DNA of 64,000 nucleotides, from contig CAVPHW010000025.1 of assembly GCA_963704835.1 (NCBI GenBank), forward strand, positions 11,300 to 75,299, written 5' to 3'. This document shows positions 8,546 to 18,377 of the stretch, one piece after another; position 1 is the first letter of the stretch, and each line of letters starts with the position of its first letter. Origin of the DNA: GCA-2746605 sp963704835. Its GTDB lineage: Bacteria; Bacteroidota; Ignavibacteria; Ignavibacteriales; Melioribacteraceae. The translations under genes and the position numbers were made by a program. Under the pieces are notes generated by a model. The model searched no databases. It saw only the letters and a program-made list of their open reading frames with translations, and had not been told where the DNA came from.

Positions 8546-9202
8546 ATGCAAAAATTACGAGTTGAAAGTTTTTCAATTTCAATTGATGGTTTTGGTGCCG
8601 GACCAAATCAAAACCTTGAGAATCCCTTGGGAATAGGAGGTACAGATTTACCTCAATGGTTTTATCCAACAAACATTTGTCAAAAATATGTATTTGGGAA
8701 GGATGAGGGCACAACCGGTATTGATAATGACTTTGCAAAACGAGGATTTAATAATATTGGAGCTTGGATCCTAGGTCGTAATATGTTTGGACCAATTCGT
8801 GGACCATGGCCGGATGAAAATTGGAAAGGATGGTGGGGGGATAATCCTCCGTATCATGTTCCTGTTTTTGTTTTGACAAACTATCCACGTAAATCTATTG
8901 AAATGGAAGGTGGTACTACTTTTCATTTTGTTACTGAAGGTATTCATCATGCTCTTGAAAAAGCATTTGATTCCGCCAACGGTAAAGATGTAAGACTTGG
9001 CGGAGGTGTTAATGTTATTCAACAATATTTAAAAGAAAAGTTAATCGATGAAATGCATATTGCTATATCACCTGTTCTTTTAGGATCCGGAGAGAATCTT
9101 TTTTCTGGAATAAATTTAATTTCTTTAGGATATAAATGTACAGAACATGTAACTACGGCAAATGCAACTCATTTAATTATTAATAAAGGAAAATTAATAT
9201 GA
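8546..9202 (+). CDS. Dihydrofolate reductase-like (RibD-C) family protein
   Basis: A 218-residue RibD-C/DHFR-like protein. It opens with LRVESFSISIDGFGAGPNQN, carries IGAWILGRNMFGPIRGPW and the NAD(P)H-loop-like DVRLGGGVNVIQQYL, and ends with the LIDEMHIAISPVLLGSGE strand. It is longer than its paralogues because of an insert around residues 30-60. Substrate unknown. Its stop overlaps the start of the next gene by 4 bases (ATGA), so the two are translationally coupled. Confidence 0.8.
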   Translation: MQKLRVESFSISIDGFGAGPNQNLENPLGIGGTDLPQWFYPTNICQKYVFGKDEGTTGIDNDFAKRGFNNIGAWILGRNMFGPIRGPWPDENWKGWWGDNPPYHVPVFVLTNYPRKSIEMEGGTTFHFVTEGIHHALEKAFDSANGKDVRLGGGVNVIQQYLKEKLIDEMHIAISPVLLGSGENLFSGINLISLGYKCTEHVTTANATHLIINKGKLI

Positions 9203-10108
9203 AGGAGGTCGTATTTGTTCATAAATATAAATCAACACTATTGTGCTACTTTCTTTTATCATTTACAGTTTTTTCTCAAAATTACAAAGATCTTGTAGCG
9301 CTGGACGGCTATAAAACAAAAGTGTTCTACAGTTCGGGGAATGTTGAAAGAGCAAAATTATTAGCAGAAAGAATGGACAGAGTTCTAGAGTTTTATAATA
9401 AGACAATTGCTTTTGAACCGAAGGTTACACTTCTGATATTAAATCCAACTGATTGGCCGAAGCACACAACATTCCCAGTTTATGGTATGCCTCATTATGA
9501 TGACCAAAGAGAGCTATTAATTATTGCATCGGCGAATAATGATTTCTGGAATAGTTTTATTCCGCCAATTGAACAGCTTCCCAAAGATTTAGCAGATAAA
9601 ATCTCAACAACCTATGTTGATGAAAATGGAAGTTTGACCATGCAGCCTTTTTTTGATCTGCTCGCCATTCATGAAATAGGCCACGCTTATCATTTCCAAG
9701 CAGAGTATTAATGTCCAGCGTAAGTGGATGGGTGAATTATTCAGTAATATATTACTTCATACTTATATAGCAGAGAATGAGCCTGACCAACTTCCAGCTC
9801 TTACGATCTTTCCTCAAATGGTTATTGCAGGTGGAAAGGAAGATTATAAATACACATCATTAAACGATATTGAAGATCATTATGAGGAAGTTGGACAAAA
9901 GTACCCAAAGAATTATGGCTGGTATCAATGTCGCTGGCATTCTTCATCCAAAAACATTTATGATACCGGTGGAGTTGAAACATTCGTAAGATTATGGATT
10001 GCTTTATCAGAACAAAAAGAAACTTTAAATGATGAAAAGTTTACGGCACTTCTATCAGAGAAAGTTCATCAAAGTATTGCAGATGTGATTATTAATTGGA
10101 ATAATTAA
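9199..10108 (+). CDS. Secreted HExxH-motif putative metallopeptidase (frameshifted)
   Basis: Two open parts (9199-9711 and 9728-10108) join into one protein of about 302 residues if one base is removed near 9710. The second frame is already open before its first ATG and reads NVQRKWMGELFSN. The N-terminus has a signal-peptide-like segment ending FTVFSQ. LLAIHEIGHAYHFQ near residue 160 contains HEIGH, a zinc-type HExxH motif. The second half has KYPKNYGWYQCRWH and GGVETFVRLWIAL. I do not recognise a named peptidase family. It overlaps the DHFR-like gene upstream by 4 bases. Confidence 0.6.
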
Positions 10109-10162
10109 TTAGTTGATAATCATTAATACGTTCTTCAAATTGAAATAGATAATATTTAAAAT

Positions 10163-11075
10163 ATGGATAACAAATTGCAAAAAATTACTCCTAATTTATG
10201 GTTCGACAAAAATGCTGAAGAAGCTGTTAATTTTTACACTTCCCTTTTTCCTAATTCAAAAATAAATTCGACATCGCGGTTTGGCAAAGAAGGTTTTGAA
10301 CATCATGGAATGCCCGAAGGCACTGTAATGACAATGGGCTTTGAAATTGAGAGACAAAAATTTGTTGCATTAAACGGCGGACCAATTTTTAAATTTAATG
10401 AATCAGTTTCGTTTTTTATTTATTGCGAATCGCTCGAACGAATTGAATTTCTATATAAAAAATTATCAGAAGGCGGAAGTATTAATATGCCATTAGATAA
10501 ATATGATTGGAGTGAAAAGTATGCCTGGGTAAAAGATAAATTTGGAGTTTCTTGGCAATTAGATATTGACAAGATAAATTCACCACAAAAAATAGTTCCA
10601 GCTCTTTTATTTGTGAATGACAAATTTACCCAAGTAAAAGAAGCAGTAAAGCATTATAATTCTATTTTTCCCGATTCAAAAATAATTTTGGAAGTCCCAA
10701 ATTCAAGCAATGACAACATCTCTTGAAGAAACAGTAATATTTACACAATTTTCTCTTTCAGGAAATTTATTCAATGCAATGAGCGGACAAGGTGAACATA
10801 AATTCGATTTTAATGAAGCTGTTTCATTTATTATAAATTGTGATTCTCAAGATGAAGTTAATTATTACTGGGAAAAATTAACCGATGGCGGAACAGAAAG
10901 CATGTGCGGCTGGCTTAAAGATAGATTCGGAGTTTCATGGCAAGTAGTGCCAACAGAAATGTTTAAATACATTGGAGGAAGTGATAAAGAAAAAAGTAGC
11001 AGAGCGATGAATGCAATGTTTCAAATGAAAAAATTGGATTTAGAGGCTTTTAAAAAAGTCTACAATGGGAATTAA
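10163..11075 (+). CDS. Two-domain VOC (PhnB-like) protein (frameshifted)
   Basis: Parts 10163-10726 and 10710-11075 join into about 303 residues after removing one base near 10710-10725. Each half is a PhnB-type VOC module: LQKITPNLWFDKNAEEAVNF and WVKDKFGVSWQLDIDK in the first, FNEAVSFIINCDSQDEVNYY and WLKDRFGVSWQVVP in the second. Family members are usually described as 3-demethylubiquinone-9 3-methyltransferase-like, but no such activity is shown. The break falls in the linker region of the second domain and looks like a one-base indel. Confidence 0.75.
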
Positions 11076-11103
11076 ATTTTATAAGTAAAAAATTGGAACC
11101 ACT

Positions 11104-11547
11104 ATGCAAAAAGCAAATTTTAGCATAAAAATAAATGCTTCAAAAGAAAAAGTTTGGAAAATTCTTTGGGATATTGAAACTTATAATAAATGGACAACCG
11201 TATTTTCGGAGGGATCTACGATGGTTTCAGATTGGAAAGTTGGAGGAAAAACATTGTTTCTTGACGGCAAAGGCAATGGAATGGTAAGTACAATTGCTGA
11301 AATTAATACAAATGTTTTTATTTCTTTTAAACATTTAGGAATGTTGAATAATGGAGTTGAAGATTTTGAGAGTGACTCAATTAAGCAATGGGCAGGAGCA
11401 CTAGAAAATTATTCATTAAAGTCTGTCGATGAAAATACTGAACTCTCTATTGAAATGGATATTGACGAAAATTATAAGGAATTTTTTCTGAAAACATTTC
11501 CGGTTGCTTTGAATAAAGTCAAAGAACTTTCTGAAAGTGACAATTAA
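11104..11547 (+). CDS. SRPBCC (START/polyketide-cyclase-like) protein
   Basis: A 147-residue START-fold protein. FSIKINASKEKVWKILWDIE is the usual first strand and helix and YNKWTTVFSEGSTMVSDWKV the following segment. The last helix is FLKTFPVALNKVKELSE. It probably binds a hydrophobic ligand; nothing identifies it. It sits between a VOC gene and a DHFR-like pair in the plus-strand accessory run. Confidence 0.75.
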   Translation: MQKANFSIKINASKEKVWKILWDIETYNKWTTVFSEGSTMVSDWKVGGKTLFLDGKGNGMVSTIAEINTNVFISFKHLGMLNNGVEDFESDSIKQWAGALENYSLKSVDENTELSIEMDIDENYKEFFLKTFPVALNKVKELSESDN

Positions 11548-11582
11548 TTTGGTTTAAATAATTATAAAAAAGCAGATAATAA

Positions 11583-12153
11583 ATGAGTCGTAAATTAAAA
11601 CTACAAATGCAAATTTCTGTTGATGGTTTTGTATCAACGGGGCCTAATGATGAACAGAAATGGGTAACTTGGGCATGGGAAGAAATTAAAGAAGATGTTC
11701 TCTCACTTCTTGATTCTTGTGATACACATATTATCGGCAGAAAATTGGCTGATGACTATATCCCATACTGGCAAGAGACATTTAAGAATTCGAACGATCC
11801 AATGTATGAAGTAGCGAAACGAATTGTTGCTATTAATAAACTCGTTTTTACAAAAACACTTGAAAAATCAGGTCTGGGAAGAAACAAAACTTATCAAAGG
11901 AAACTTGAAGGAAGAAGTAAAAAAACTTAAAAATCAAAGTGGTAAAGATATCTTAGTTGTTGGCGGTAGTTCATTTGTTTCTGAATTAATTAAAAATGAA
12001 TTAGTTGATGAATTTCATTTTTTTGTTAATCCAGTTGCTCTTGGTAAAGGCGTACCTATTTTTGATAAATTAAATAATGCATTTCAACTGAAACTAAAAA
12101 GATCAAAGACTTTTCCTTGCGGTATCAATTTGCTTATATATGAAGTAAGATAA
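11583..12153 (+). CDS. DHFR-like (RibD-C) family protein, tandem copy 1 (frameshifted)
   Basis: Parts 11583-11930 and 11824-12153 join into about 189 residues after removing one base near 11872 (the GG of caggtc). It shares the opening MSRKLKLQ-QIS-DG with the next gene (12168), and both carry GRKLADD/GRKLAQG, a GG(S/A)-FVS-LIK loop and an LVDEFHFFVNPVALGKG-type strand. The two are evidently a tandem duplication. Function as for the other RibD-C paralogues: a putative NAD(P)H-dependent reductase of unknown substrate. Confidence 0.75.
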
Positions 12154-12167
12154 ATAAGGAGATTAAA

Positions 12168-12758
12168 ATGAGTCGTAAATTAAAACTTCAAGTACAAATT
12201 TCTATTGATGGGTATATAGCTGGTCCAAATGGTGAAATGGATTTTATGACATGGAGTTGGGGTAATGACATAAAAAATTATGTTACTGAATTAACTGATT
12301 CGATGGATACAATTATTTTAGGAAGAAAATTAGCTCAAGGTTTTATTCCACATTGGCTGTCTGCTGCAGAAGATCCTAAAAGTCCAGAATATGACTTTGC
12401 AAAGAAAATGACTGAACCCAGAAAAATAGTTTTTACCAAAACCTTGGATAGCTCTGATCCTGAATTAGGGGCAGGCAAGTGGCCAACCACTGAGCTGGCT
12501 AAAGGTAATTTGCAAGAAGAAATAAATAAATTGAAAAGTGAATCCGGAAGTGACATCATGGTTTATGGCGGCGCTGAGTTTGTATCTAACTTAATTAAAG
12601 AGGGCTTAATAGATGAACTTCATCTTTTTGTTAATCCCGTTGCTGTAGGGAAAGGTTTGCCAATTTTTCAAACAATAAATAAAAAACAAGATCTTAAATT
12701 ATTACAATCCCAGTCATTTGATTGCGGAATTAATGTACTCGTTTATGAATTAAAGTGA
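12168..12758 (+). CDS. DHFR-like (RibD-C) family protein, tandem copy 2
   Basis: A 196-residue intact RibD-C/DHFR-like protein. Visible motifs are LQVQISIDGYIAGPNGEMDF, IILGRKLAQGFIPHW, the SGSDIMVYGGAEFVSNLIKE cofactor loop and LIDELHLFVNPVAVGKGLP. It begins 14 bases after the frameshifted copy 1, with AAGGAG just before its ATG. Putative NAD(P)H-dependent reductase; substrate unknown. Confidence 0.85.
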   Translation: MSRKLKLQVQISIDGYIAGPNGEMDFMTWSWGNDIKNYVTELTDSMDTIILGRKLAQGFIPHWLSAAEDPKSPEYDFAKKMTEPRKIVFTKTLDSSDPELGAGKWPTTELAKGNLQEEINKLKSESGSDIMVYGGAEFVSNLIKEGLIDELHLFVNPVAVGKGLPIFQTINKKQDLKLLQSQSFDCGINVLVYELK

Positions 12759-12805
12759 GGTAGTTAATATTTCAGGATTCTAAAGAAAGGAAGGGAGTCA
12801 CAAAT

Positions 12806-13165
12806 ATGAAAAATACAAGCAGTGACAAATATATAGCAGGTTTTCCAAAGGCTGTTCAAAAAATATTAAAAACTATCAGGGAAACAATAAGAAAAGCCGC
12901 TCCTGAGGCGGAAGAATCATTTAAGTATGGAATCATTACTTATGTTCTTAATGGTAATTTAGTACATTTTGGGGGATTTAAAAGTCACATCGGATTTTAT
13001 CCAGCACCATCTGGAATTATTAAATTTCAAAAAGAACTAGCTGACTACAAAGGTGCAAAAGGCTCTGTTCAATTTCCATTAGACAAACCAATTCCATTGG
13101 GATTAATCTCTAGAATAGTTAAGTTTAGAGTAAAAGAAAATTTAGGGAAAGTTAAAATTAGATAA
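12806..13165 (+). CDS. DUF1801 family protein (YdhG-like)
   Basis: A 119-residue DUF1801 protein. YIAGFPKAVQKILKTIRETI, the EESFKYGIITY core and HFGGFKSHIGFYPAPSGI are hallmark segments. It ends with FPLDKPIPLGLISRIVKFRV. The family has a two-layer alpha/beta fold; a relative (YdhG/FraH) is described as an iron chaperone, but I see no clear metal ligand set here. A 22-codon remnant of the same family lies at 4080. Confidence 0.8.
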   Translation: MKNTSSDKYIAGFPKAVQKILKTIRETIRKAAPEAEESFKYGIITYVLNGNLVHFGGFKSHIGFYPAPSGIIKFQKELADYKGAKGSVQFPLDKPIPLGLISRIVKFRVKENLGKVKIR

Positions 13166-13232
13166 ATTAAAATGGTTTGTTAATGACATTTAATTTTAAC
13201 TAAAAAAAACGAAATTGCATTAAATAGTAAAA

Positions 13233-13300
13233 TCATATATTTTTTTGTTTGGTAGTTATGATTGACAAGTATGATTTACCCCAAAATTTACGAACTGTAT
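13233..13300 (+). repeat. Diverged copy of the 5' end of the gene at 14868
   Basis: This stretch, including ATG 13258 and the following 14 codons (IDKYDLPQNLRTV), matches 14840-14910 with scattered substitutions, including the T-rich upstream part. After position 13300 the similarity ends and glycoside-hydrolase sequence begins in another frame. The two copies bracket the GH5-CBM6 block. Confidence 0.7.
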
Positions 13301-14861
13301 CTTGGTAACACACTTGAACCTCCTACAGAAGGGGGATGGAATAATGGACCAGCTAAAGAATATTATTTTGATGATTATAAAAGTGCTGGGTTTGACGTTG
13401 TAAGAATTCCAGTAAGGTGGGATAAGCACACACAAACTTCTGCACCATTTTCTGTAACTAGTTCTTGGATGGATAGAGTTGAACAAGTCGTAGATTGGGG
13501 ATTATCTAGAGGCTTATTTATAATTTTAAATGCTCATCATGATGATTGGATTAAACAAAATTATAGTGAGACAAACAAAGAAAGATTAGATAGTATCTGG
13601 AGTCAAATATCTGTTAGATTCCAAAATAAATCCGAAAAACTTTTCTTTGAAATGTTTAATGAGCCCTATGGCTTAAATGCAACACAAGTTGATGATATGA
13701 ATAAACGTCTGCTTTCGATAATCAGAAAAACAAATCAAACAAGAATAGTAATTTATTCTGGGAGTGGGTGGTCAAGTTTAAGTGATATGATAAACGCAAA
13801 AATTCTTAATGATGAATATATAATGGCATATTACCATTCATACGATCCTTGGGATTTTGCTGGACTTGGACAAGGAGCTTGGGGCTCAACCTCAAATATA
13901 AATCAAATAAAAAATAATTTTCAAAGGGCTGGTAATTGGGCAAAAACTAATAATATACCTGTTATGATCAGCGAATTTGGCGCAGTTCAAAAATGTGATT
14001 ATAATTCCAGAATGTTACATTATGCTACCTATGTTGAAGAAGCAACTAAAAATAATATTCCTTTTATGGTTTGGGATAATGGTGGTGATTTTGGTATTTA
14101 TAATAGAAATAACAGAACCTGGCCAGAAGTTAAAGATATTTTAATTCACTCATCAGTTAATGGAGCAAATGGATTAAAAATCAAGTTGGAAAATGAATCT
14201 TTAGTTACAATTAGTTGGAATAATCGATCAATTCAAATATTAAACAATTTAATAGAAAGAAAAATCAACAATAATCAATTTGATTCATTATCCATTTTAG
14301 ATGGTACCACAAATAGCTTTAGTGATACAACAATTTCTAGTAACAATACTTACTATTACAGAATAAAAACAATTATTGATGATACTACATTTTATTATTC
14401 TTATCCTATAAAAGCATACATAAAACCAAATGAGAGATCTTCTTTTTAATGGAACTCCTTTTACTGTTCCATGTGTTATAGAAGCTGAGAATTTCGATAT
14501 TGGTGGTGAAGGATTAACATATCATGATACTGACGTTTCAAATATTCCAGGAGCATATCGAACACAAGAAGGTGTTGATTTAGAAATTAGAAATTCTGGT
14601 GGATTTCAAATAGCGTATATTGAAACTGGAGAATGGGTAGAGTATACTTTAAATGTTCCAGAAGCCGGCGATTATGAAATTACAACCCAAGTAGCATCAT
14701 TAGAAGGTGGTGGGAAAATAAACTTTTCAGTGGGAAGCACATATTCTACAACAATTGATATTCCATCTACAAATAGTTGGCAAACTACTACTTCAGTAAC
14801 TGGAATAATTGCCTTGAAAATTATATTAAATAGTGGATATCATATTTTTTATTTGTATTAG
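13262..14861 (+). pseudogene. GH5 cellulase-like enzyme with CBM6, truncated at both ends and frameshifted
   Basis: The first part (to 14449) is a GH5 (beta/alpha)8 catalytic domain. LGNTLEPPTEGGW opens it, FFEMFNEPYG carries the acid/base Glu and VMISEFGAVQ the nucleophile Glu. A strand-rich tail follows. The second part (14430-14861, one frame over) is a CBM6 module with IEAENFDIGGEGL and IETGEWVEYTLNVPEAGDYE. One extra T in the run near 14440 separates the parts. There is no signal peptide and the first in-frame start is only TTG 13262. Upstream sequence to 13300 and the last codons after about 14840 come from copies of a neighbouring gene, so both ends are lost. Confidence 0.7.
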
Positions 14862-14867
14862 GTTGTT

Positions 14868-15511
14868 ATGATTGACAAATATGATTTACCTAAAAATTTG
14901 CAAACTGTACTTGCTGAAGAAAAAATGGATTTTTCTGTAAAAGCAAAACGTGCAAAACCAATCAAAAGTTCCTTAGGTATAATTCTTTTTGGTACTGTTT
15001 GGACAGCTTTTACAAGTATTTTTGTTTTCGCATTTTTGTGGCCTTTATTCATAGGCGAAGAAGTACACTTCTCATCAAATAACGTTCCCACAGTTGCTAG
15101 CCCAGATAATTTAGAACCCATAATTCTTCCTGCAATAATAATTGGTGTTTTTGTTTTAATCGGCATTAGTTATGCTCGGTTTTGGTATTTTACTCAATAT
15201 TTAAGAAAGGTGGTTATTTTGTTGGAACACCTTTGAGAATGATCAGCTACGAAAACAAATCTGTTCGCTCAATTGATTGGGAGCAGTTCTCTGGAGATAT
15301 TGAAGTAAGCGGCGATGAGTTTAATGGCAATCTAACTCTACAGATGAGAACAGGAAAAATGGTAAGCAGTAAAAATAGTGGGAGCCGGTATGTTCCAGAT
15401 ACAATTTATATTTCTGGAATTCCAAGTGTATATGAAATAGAACAAATTTGCAGAAAGCGAATTAAAGAAAATGACCCAACTCCACCTATTAAAGATGTTC
15501 AATCTTTTTAG
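14868..15511 (+). CDS. Conserved two-TM membrane protein of unknown function (frameshifted)
   Basis: Parts 14868-15236 and 15182-15511 join into about 214 residues if one T is restored in the run near 15186-15190, giving RFWY followed by SIFKKGGYFVGTP. The protein has a soluble start (IDKYDLPKNLQTVLAEEK), two hydrophobic segments (about residues 36-60 and 84-104) and a C-terminal soluble domain with IRSIDWEQFSGDIEV-like order and YVPDTIYISGIPSVYEIEQI. I do not know a function. Its 5' end is duplicated upstream at 13233-13300. Confidence 0.6.
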
Positions 15512-15776
15512 ATTTCTTACAAATCGCTAGACTCTCTAAAGACAAAGAAATGTTTACGCATTAACTTACCTTATTTTCATGCATTGCAAATTGAAAAATA
15601 TAATTTAATATTTCATTCCTTTCTTAAAATAAAATCTACTTTTCAGCATTAAGACGTATCTGAAATATGATTTTTATTTTGTATAATTGCAGGCAGCAAT
15701 AAACTACCGAACATAATTATTTATGATTTAAACCTAATAAATGATTTATTCTCACTATCCCCAAAGAAAACATATT

Positions 15777-16853
15777 ATGAAAACCTCTTCGTCAATCAAA
15801 ATTATTGTGCTAATTCTTTTTGTATCATCAGCAATAATATTGGGTCAGAACCCAAACAACATCTCAAGCAAATTTGATTTTATTCCCGGAGAGAAAGTTA
15901 TTTTTTATGACGATTTTATTACTGAAAATATTGGTGATTTTCCTGTACAGTGGAATACTAATGGTAGTGGTGAAATTGTTACAGCCAGCAATTTTGAAGG
16001 TCGTTGGTTTCAAATGACACAACGAGGATATTTTATACCGGAAGCCAAAGAAGATTTTACGGATAACTTTACAATTGAGTTTGATTTTGTTTATCTGAAT
16101 CTTATTGACGGTGAAAGCGTAGGTGGTCTCGATTTCTTTCTACTTTCAACCGAACTTAACAATCCTCAAGGAGGAGGACAACCAGGGCAAGCTGGGATAA
16201 AAATACGACCGGAATATGATAATATTTTCTGGATCAACTGGTCAGAAATTAGAGAATGGCAAGGCGATCAAGGGGATGTCAATTACTCTTTAAAAGCATC
16301 TCAAAAATACCATATTTCAATTTGGGTACAAAAACAACGTGTAAGAGTTTATGCAAATGAAGATAAAATTCTTGATTTACCAAGAGGACTTCAGGCAGGT
16401 TACAAATACAATGTTTTTCGTTTGGAACTTTTTAGCGATGAATTCTCAACTCTTATTTCTAATTTTAGAATAGCAACCGGCTTACCAGATATGCGAAATA
16501 AATTAATAACCGAAGGCAAACTGGTAACTTATGGAATTTTATTTGATGTTAATTCAGATAAATTAAAACCGGAATCCTTTCCAACGATCAAAGAAATTGC
16601 TAATGTTCTTAAAGAAAACCCGACTATTAGAGTAAAAATTATTGGACATACAGATTCTGATGGAGCGGATGATCTGAATCTAGATCTCTCAAAACGAAGA
16701 AGTGAATCTGTGAAAAATGAGTTAGTCAAAACTTTTAGCATTGAAGAGGTAAGAATTGAAACCGAAGGCAAAGGCGAGGCAGTTCCCGTTGCTCCAAACG
16801 ATTCTGGTGTTAATAAAGCAAAAAATAGACGCGTTGAGTTAATAAAATTATAA
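15777..16853 (+). CDS. OmpA family outer-membrane protein
   Basis: A 358-residue envelope protein. ATG 15777 starts a good signal peptide (MKTSSSIKIIVLILFVSSA, cleavage near GQ); an upstream in-frame ATG at 15741 would put 12 polar residues before it and is less likely. Residues about 35-235 form a beta-rich, LamG/concanavalin-like domain (FYDDFITENIGDFPVQWN). The C-terminal 110 residues are an OmpA peptidoglycan-binding domain: ILFDVNSDKLKPES, IIGHTDSDGADDLNLDLSKR and a NRRVELIKL end. It should anchor the outer membrane to the cell wall. Confidence 0.85.
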   Translation: MKTSSSIKIIVLILFVSSAIILGQNPNNISSKFDFIPGEKVIFYDDFITENIGDFPVQWNTNGSGEIVTASNFEGRWFQMTQRGYFIPEAKEDFTDNFTIEFDFVYLNLIDGESVGGLDFFLLSTELNNPQGGGQPGQAGIKIRPEYDNIFWINWSEIREWQGDQGDVNYSLKASQKYHISIWVQKQRVRVYANEDKILDLPRGLQAGYKYNVFRLELFSDEFSTLISNFRIATGLPDMRNKLITEGKLVTYGILFDVNSDKLKPESFPTIKEIANVLKENPTIRVKIIGHTDSDGADDLNLDLSKRRSESVKNELVKTFSIEEVRIETEGKGEAVPVAPNDSGVNKAKNRRVELIKL

Positions 16854-16901
16854 AATGAAATTAAAAATTGTAATGAGCTTTTTAGAGAACAATTCAAAAA
16901 A

Positions 16902-16921
16902 CCGCAGATTAAAGTCTGCGG
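16902..16921. terminator. Bidirectional intrinsic terminator between ompA-like gene and gltD
   Basis: CCGCAGA (16902-16908) and TCTGCGG (16915-16921) form a 7-bp stem with a 6-base loop, preceded by a run of A. On the minus strand that run becomes T after the hairpin. It sits between the converging ompA-like and gltD stops and probably ends both transcripts. Confidence 0.65.
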
Positions 16922-16927
16922 TTACAT

Positions 16928-18352
16928 CTATATTGTAATATACTCATTAACATTCTTCGCAGCTTCTCGTCCTTCGTTAATAGCCCAAACAACTAAAGAC
17001 TGTCCTCTTCTCATATCCCCAGCAGCAAATATTCCGGGAATATTTGTCATTCTATTTTCATCAGTTTTAATATTGCTTCTCTCATCAAGCTCAAGATCTA
17101 ATTCAGTTATTAGATTATTTTTAACGGGACCTGTAAAACCCATTGCTAATAATACTAAATCAGCATCTATTGTAAATTCAGACCCTGGAATTTCATTCAT
17201 GCTTCTCATTCCGTTCACTGGATTTTTATCGCCAAATTTTAGTTTTATTCCATGAAGTTTTTCAACTTTATTATTTTTACCAGTAAATTTTTTAGTCATC
17301 ACTGCAAATTTTCTTTCACAACCTTCTTCGTGCGAGGTTGATTTTCTTTCAACAAAAGCCCATTGCGGCCAAGGGTTATCGGAGCTTCTTTCTATCGGAG
17401 GTTGAGAGAGTAATTCTAAATTAGTAACAGACTTTGCCCCTTGTCGATTAGCTGTACCAATACAATCAGAACCTGTATCGCCGCCGCCAATAACAATTAC
17501 ATTTTTACCTTTTGCATCAATTCTACTTCCATTAAAACTTTGACCTAGGTTTACTCTGCTTTGCTGTGCTAAATAATCCAGTGCATAATAAATTCCATTT
17601 AAGTTTTTTCCTTCAATACTTAACGCTCTTGGATTTTCAGCACCACCAGCTAAAACAATGGCATCAAATTGATCTAGCAATTCTGAAAGTAAAATATCCT
17701 TACCAATTTCTGTATTAGTTTTAAACACGACGCCTTCTTCTTCCAATAATTTTATTCTTCTATTTACAACTGTTTTATCAAGTTTAAAATTTGGAATTCC
17801 AAGAGTCAGCAAACCTCCAATAAATTCATTTTTTTCAAATACAGTTACAGTATGAGTTGCTTTATTTAATTCATCGGCACAGGCTAATCCGGCTGGTCCC
17901 GAACCAACAATAGCTATTTTTTTTCCACTTCTTTTTTTAGGTGGATTTGCAGAAACCCATCCTTCCGAAAAGGCTTTTTCAATTATGGAAACTTCAATAT
18001 CTTTAATTGTAACTGCATCATTATTAATAGCAAGTGTACATGAATTTTCACATGGAGCAGGACAAATTCTTCCTGTGAATTCCGGAAAATTATTTGTTCT
18101 AGCTAATCTATGATATGCCTCTTTCCAATTACCTCGGTAAACTAGATCATTCCAATCTGGGATTATATTACTAACTGGGCAGCCTGACTGGCAGAATGGA
18201 ATGCCACAATCCATACAACGTGCGCCTTGCTCTTTAAGATCTTTTTCTTTTAAAGAAATAGTAAATTCATTCCAGTGGGTTAATCTTTTTTCTACTTTTT
18301 CTTTTTTCAGATCAACTCTTTTATGATTTATAAATCCTTTAACTTCACCCAT
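16928..18352 (-). CDS. gltD: Glutamate synthase small subunit (NADPH-GOGAT beta)
   Basis: A 474-residue protein of the GltD family, which passes electrons from NADPH through FAD and iron-sulfur clusters to GltB. N-terminal Cys clusters are visible: CMDCGIPFCQSGCPV and RICPAPCENSC (two [4Fe-4S] sites). The FAD-binding motif is AIVGSGPAGLACADEL, the NADPH-binding motif VIGGGDTGSDCIG, and AAGDMRRGQSLVVWAI the C-terminal FAD segment. Length is typical. It lies 25 bases downstream of gltB on the same strand, the usual gltBD operon order. Confidence 0.95.
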   Translation of the reverse strand: MGEVKGFINHKRVDLKKEKVEKRLTHWNEFTISLKEKDLKEQGARCMDCGIPFCQSGCPVSNIIPDWNDLVYRGNWKEAYHRLARTNNFPEFTGRICPAPCENSCTLAINNDAVTIKDIEVSIIEKAFSEGWVSANPPKKRSGKKIAIVGSGPAGLACADELNKATHTVTVFEKNEFIGGLLTLGIPNFKLDKTVVNRRIKLLEEEGVVFKTNTEIGKDILLSELLDQFDAIVLAGGAENPRALSIEGKNLNGIYYALDYLAQQSRVNLGQSFNGSRIDAKGKNVIVIGGGDTGSDCIGTANRQGAKSVTNLELLSQPPIERSSDNPWPQWAFVERKSTSHEEGCERKFAVMTKKFTGKNNKVEKLHGIKLKFGDKNPVNGMRSMNEIPGSEFTIDADLVLLAMGFTGPVKNNLITELDLELDERSNIKTDENRMTNIPGIFAAGDMRRGQSLVVWAINEGREAAKNVNEYITI

Positions 18353-18377
18353 TTTATTACCTATGTACCAAATTTTA

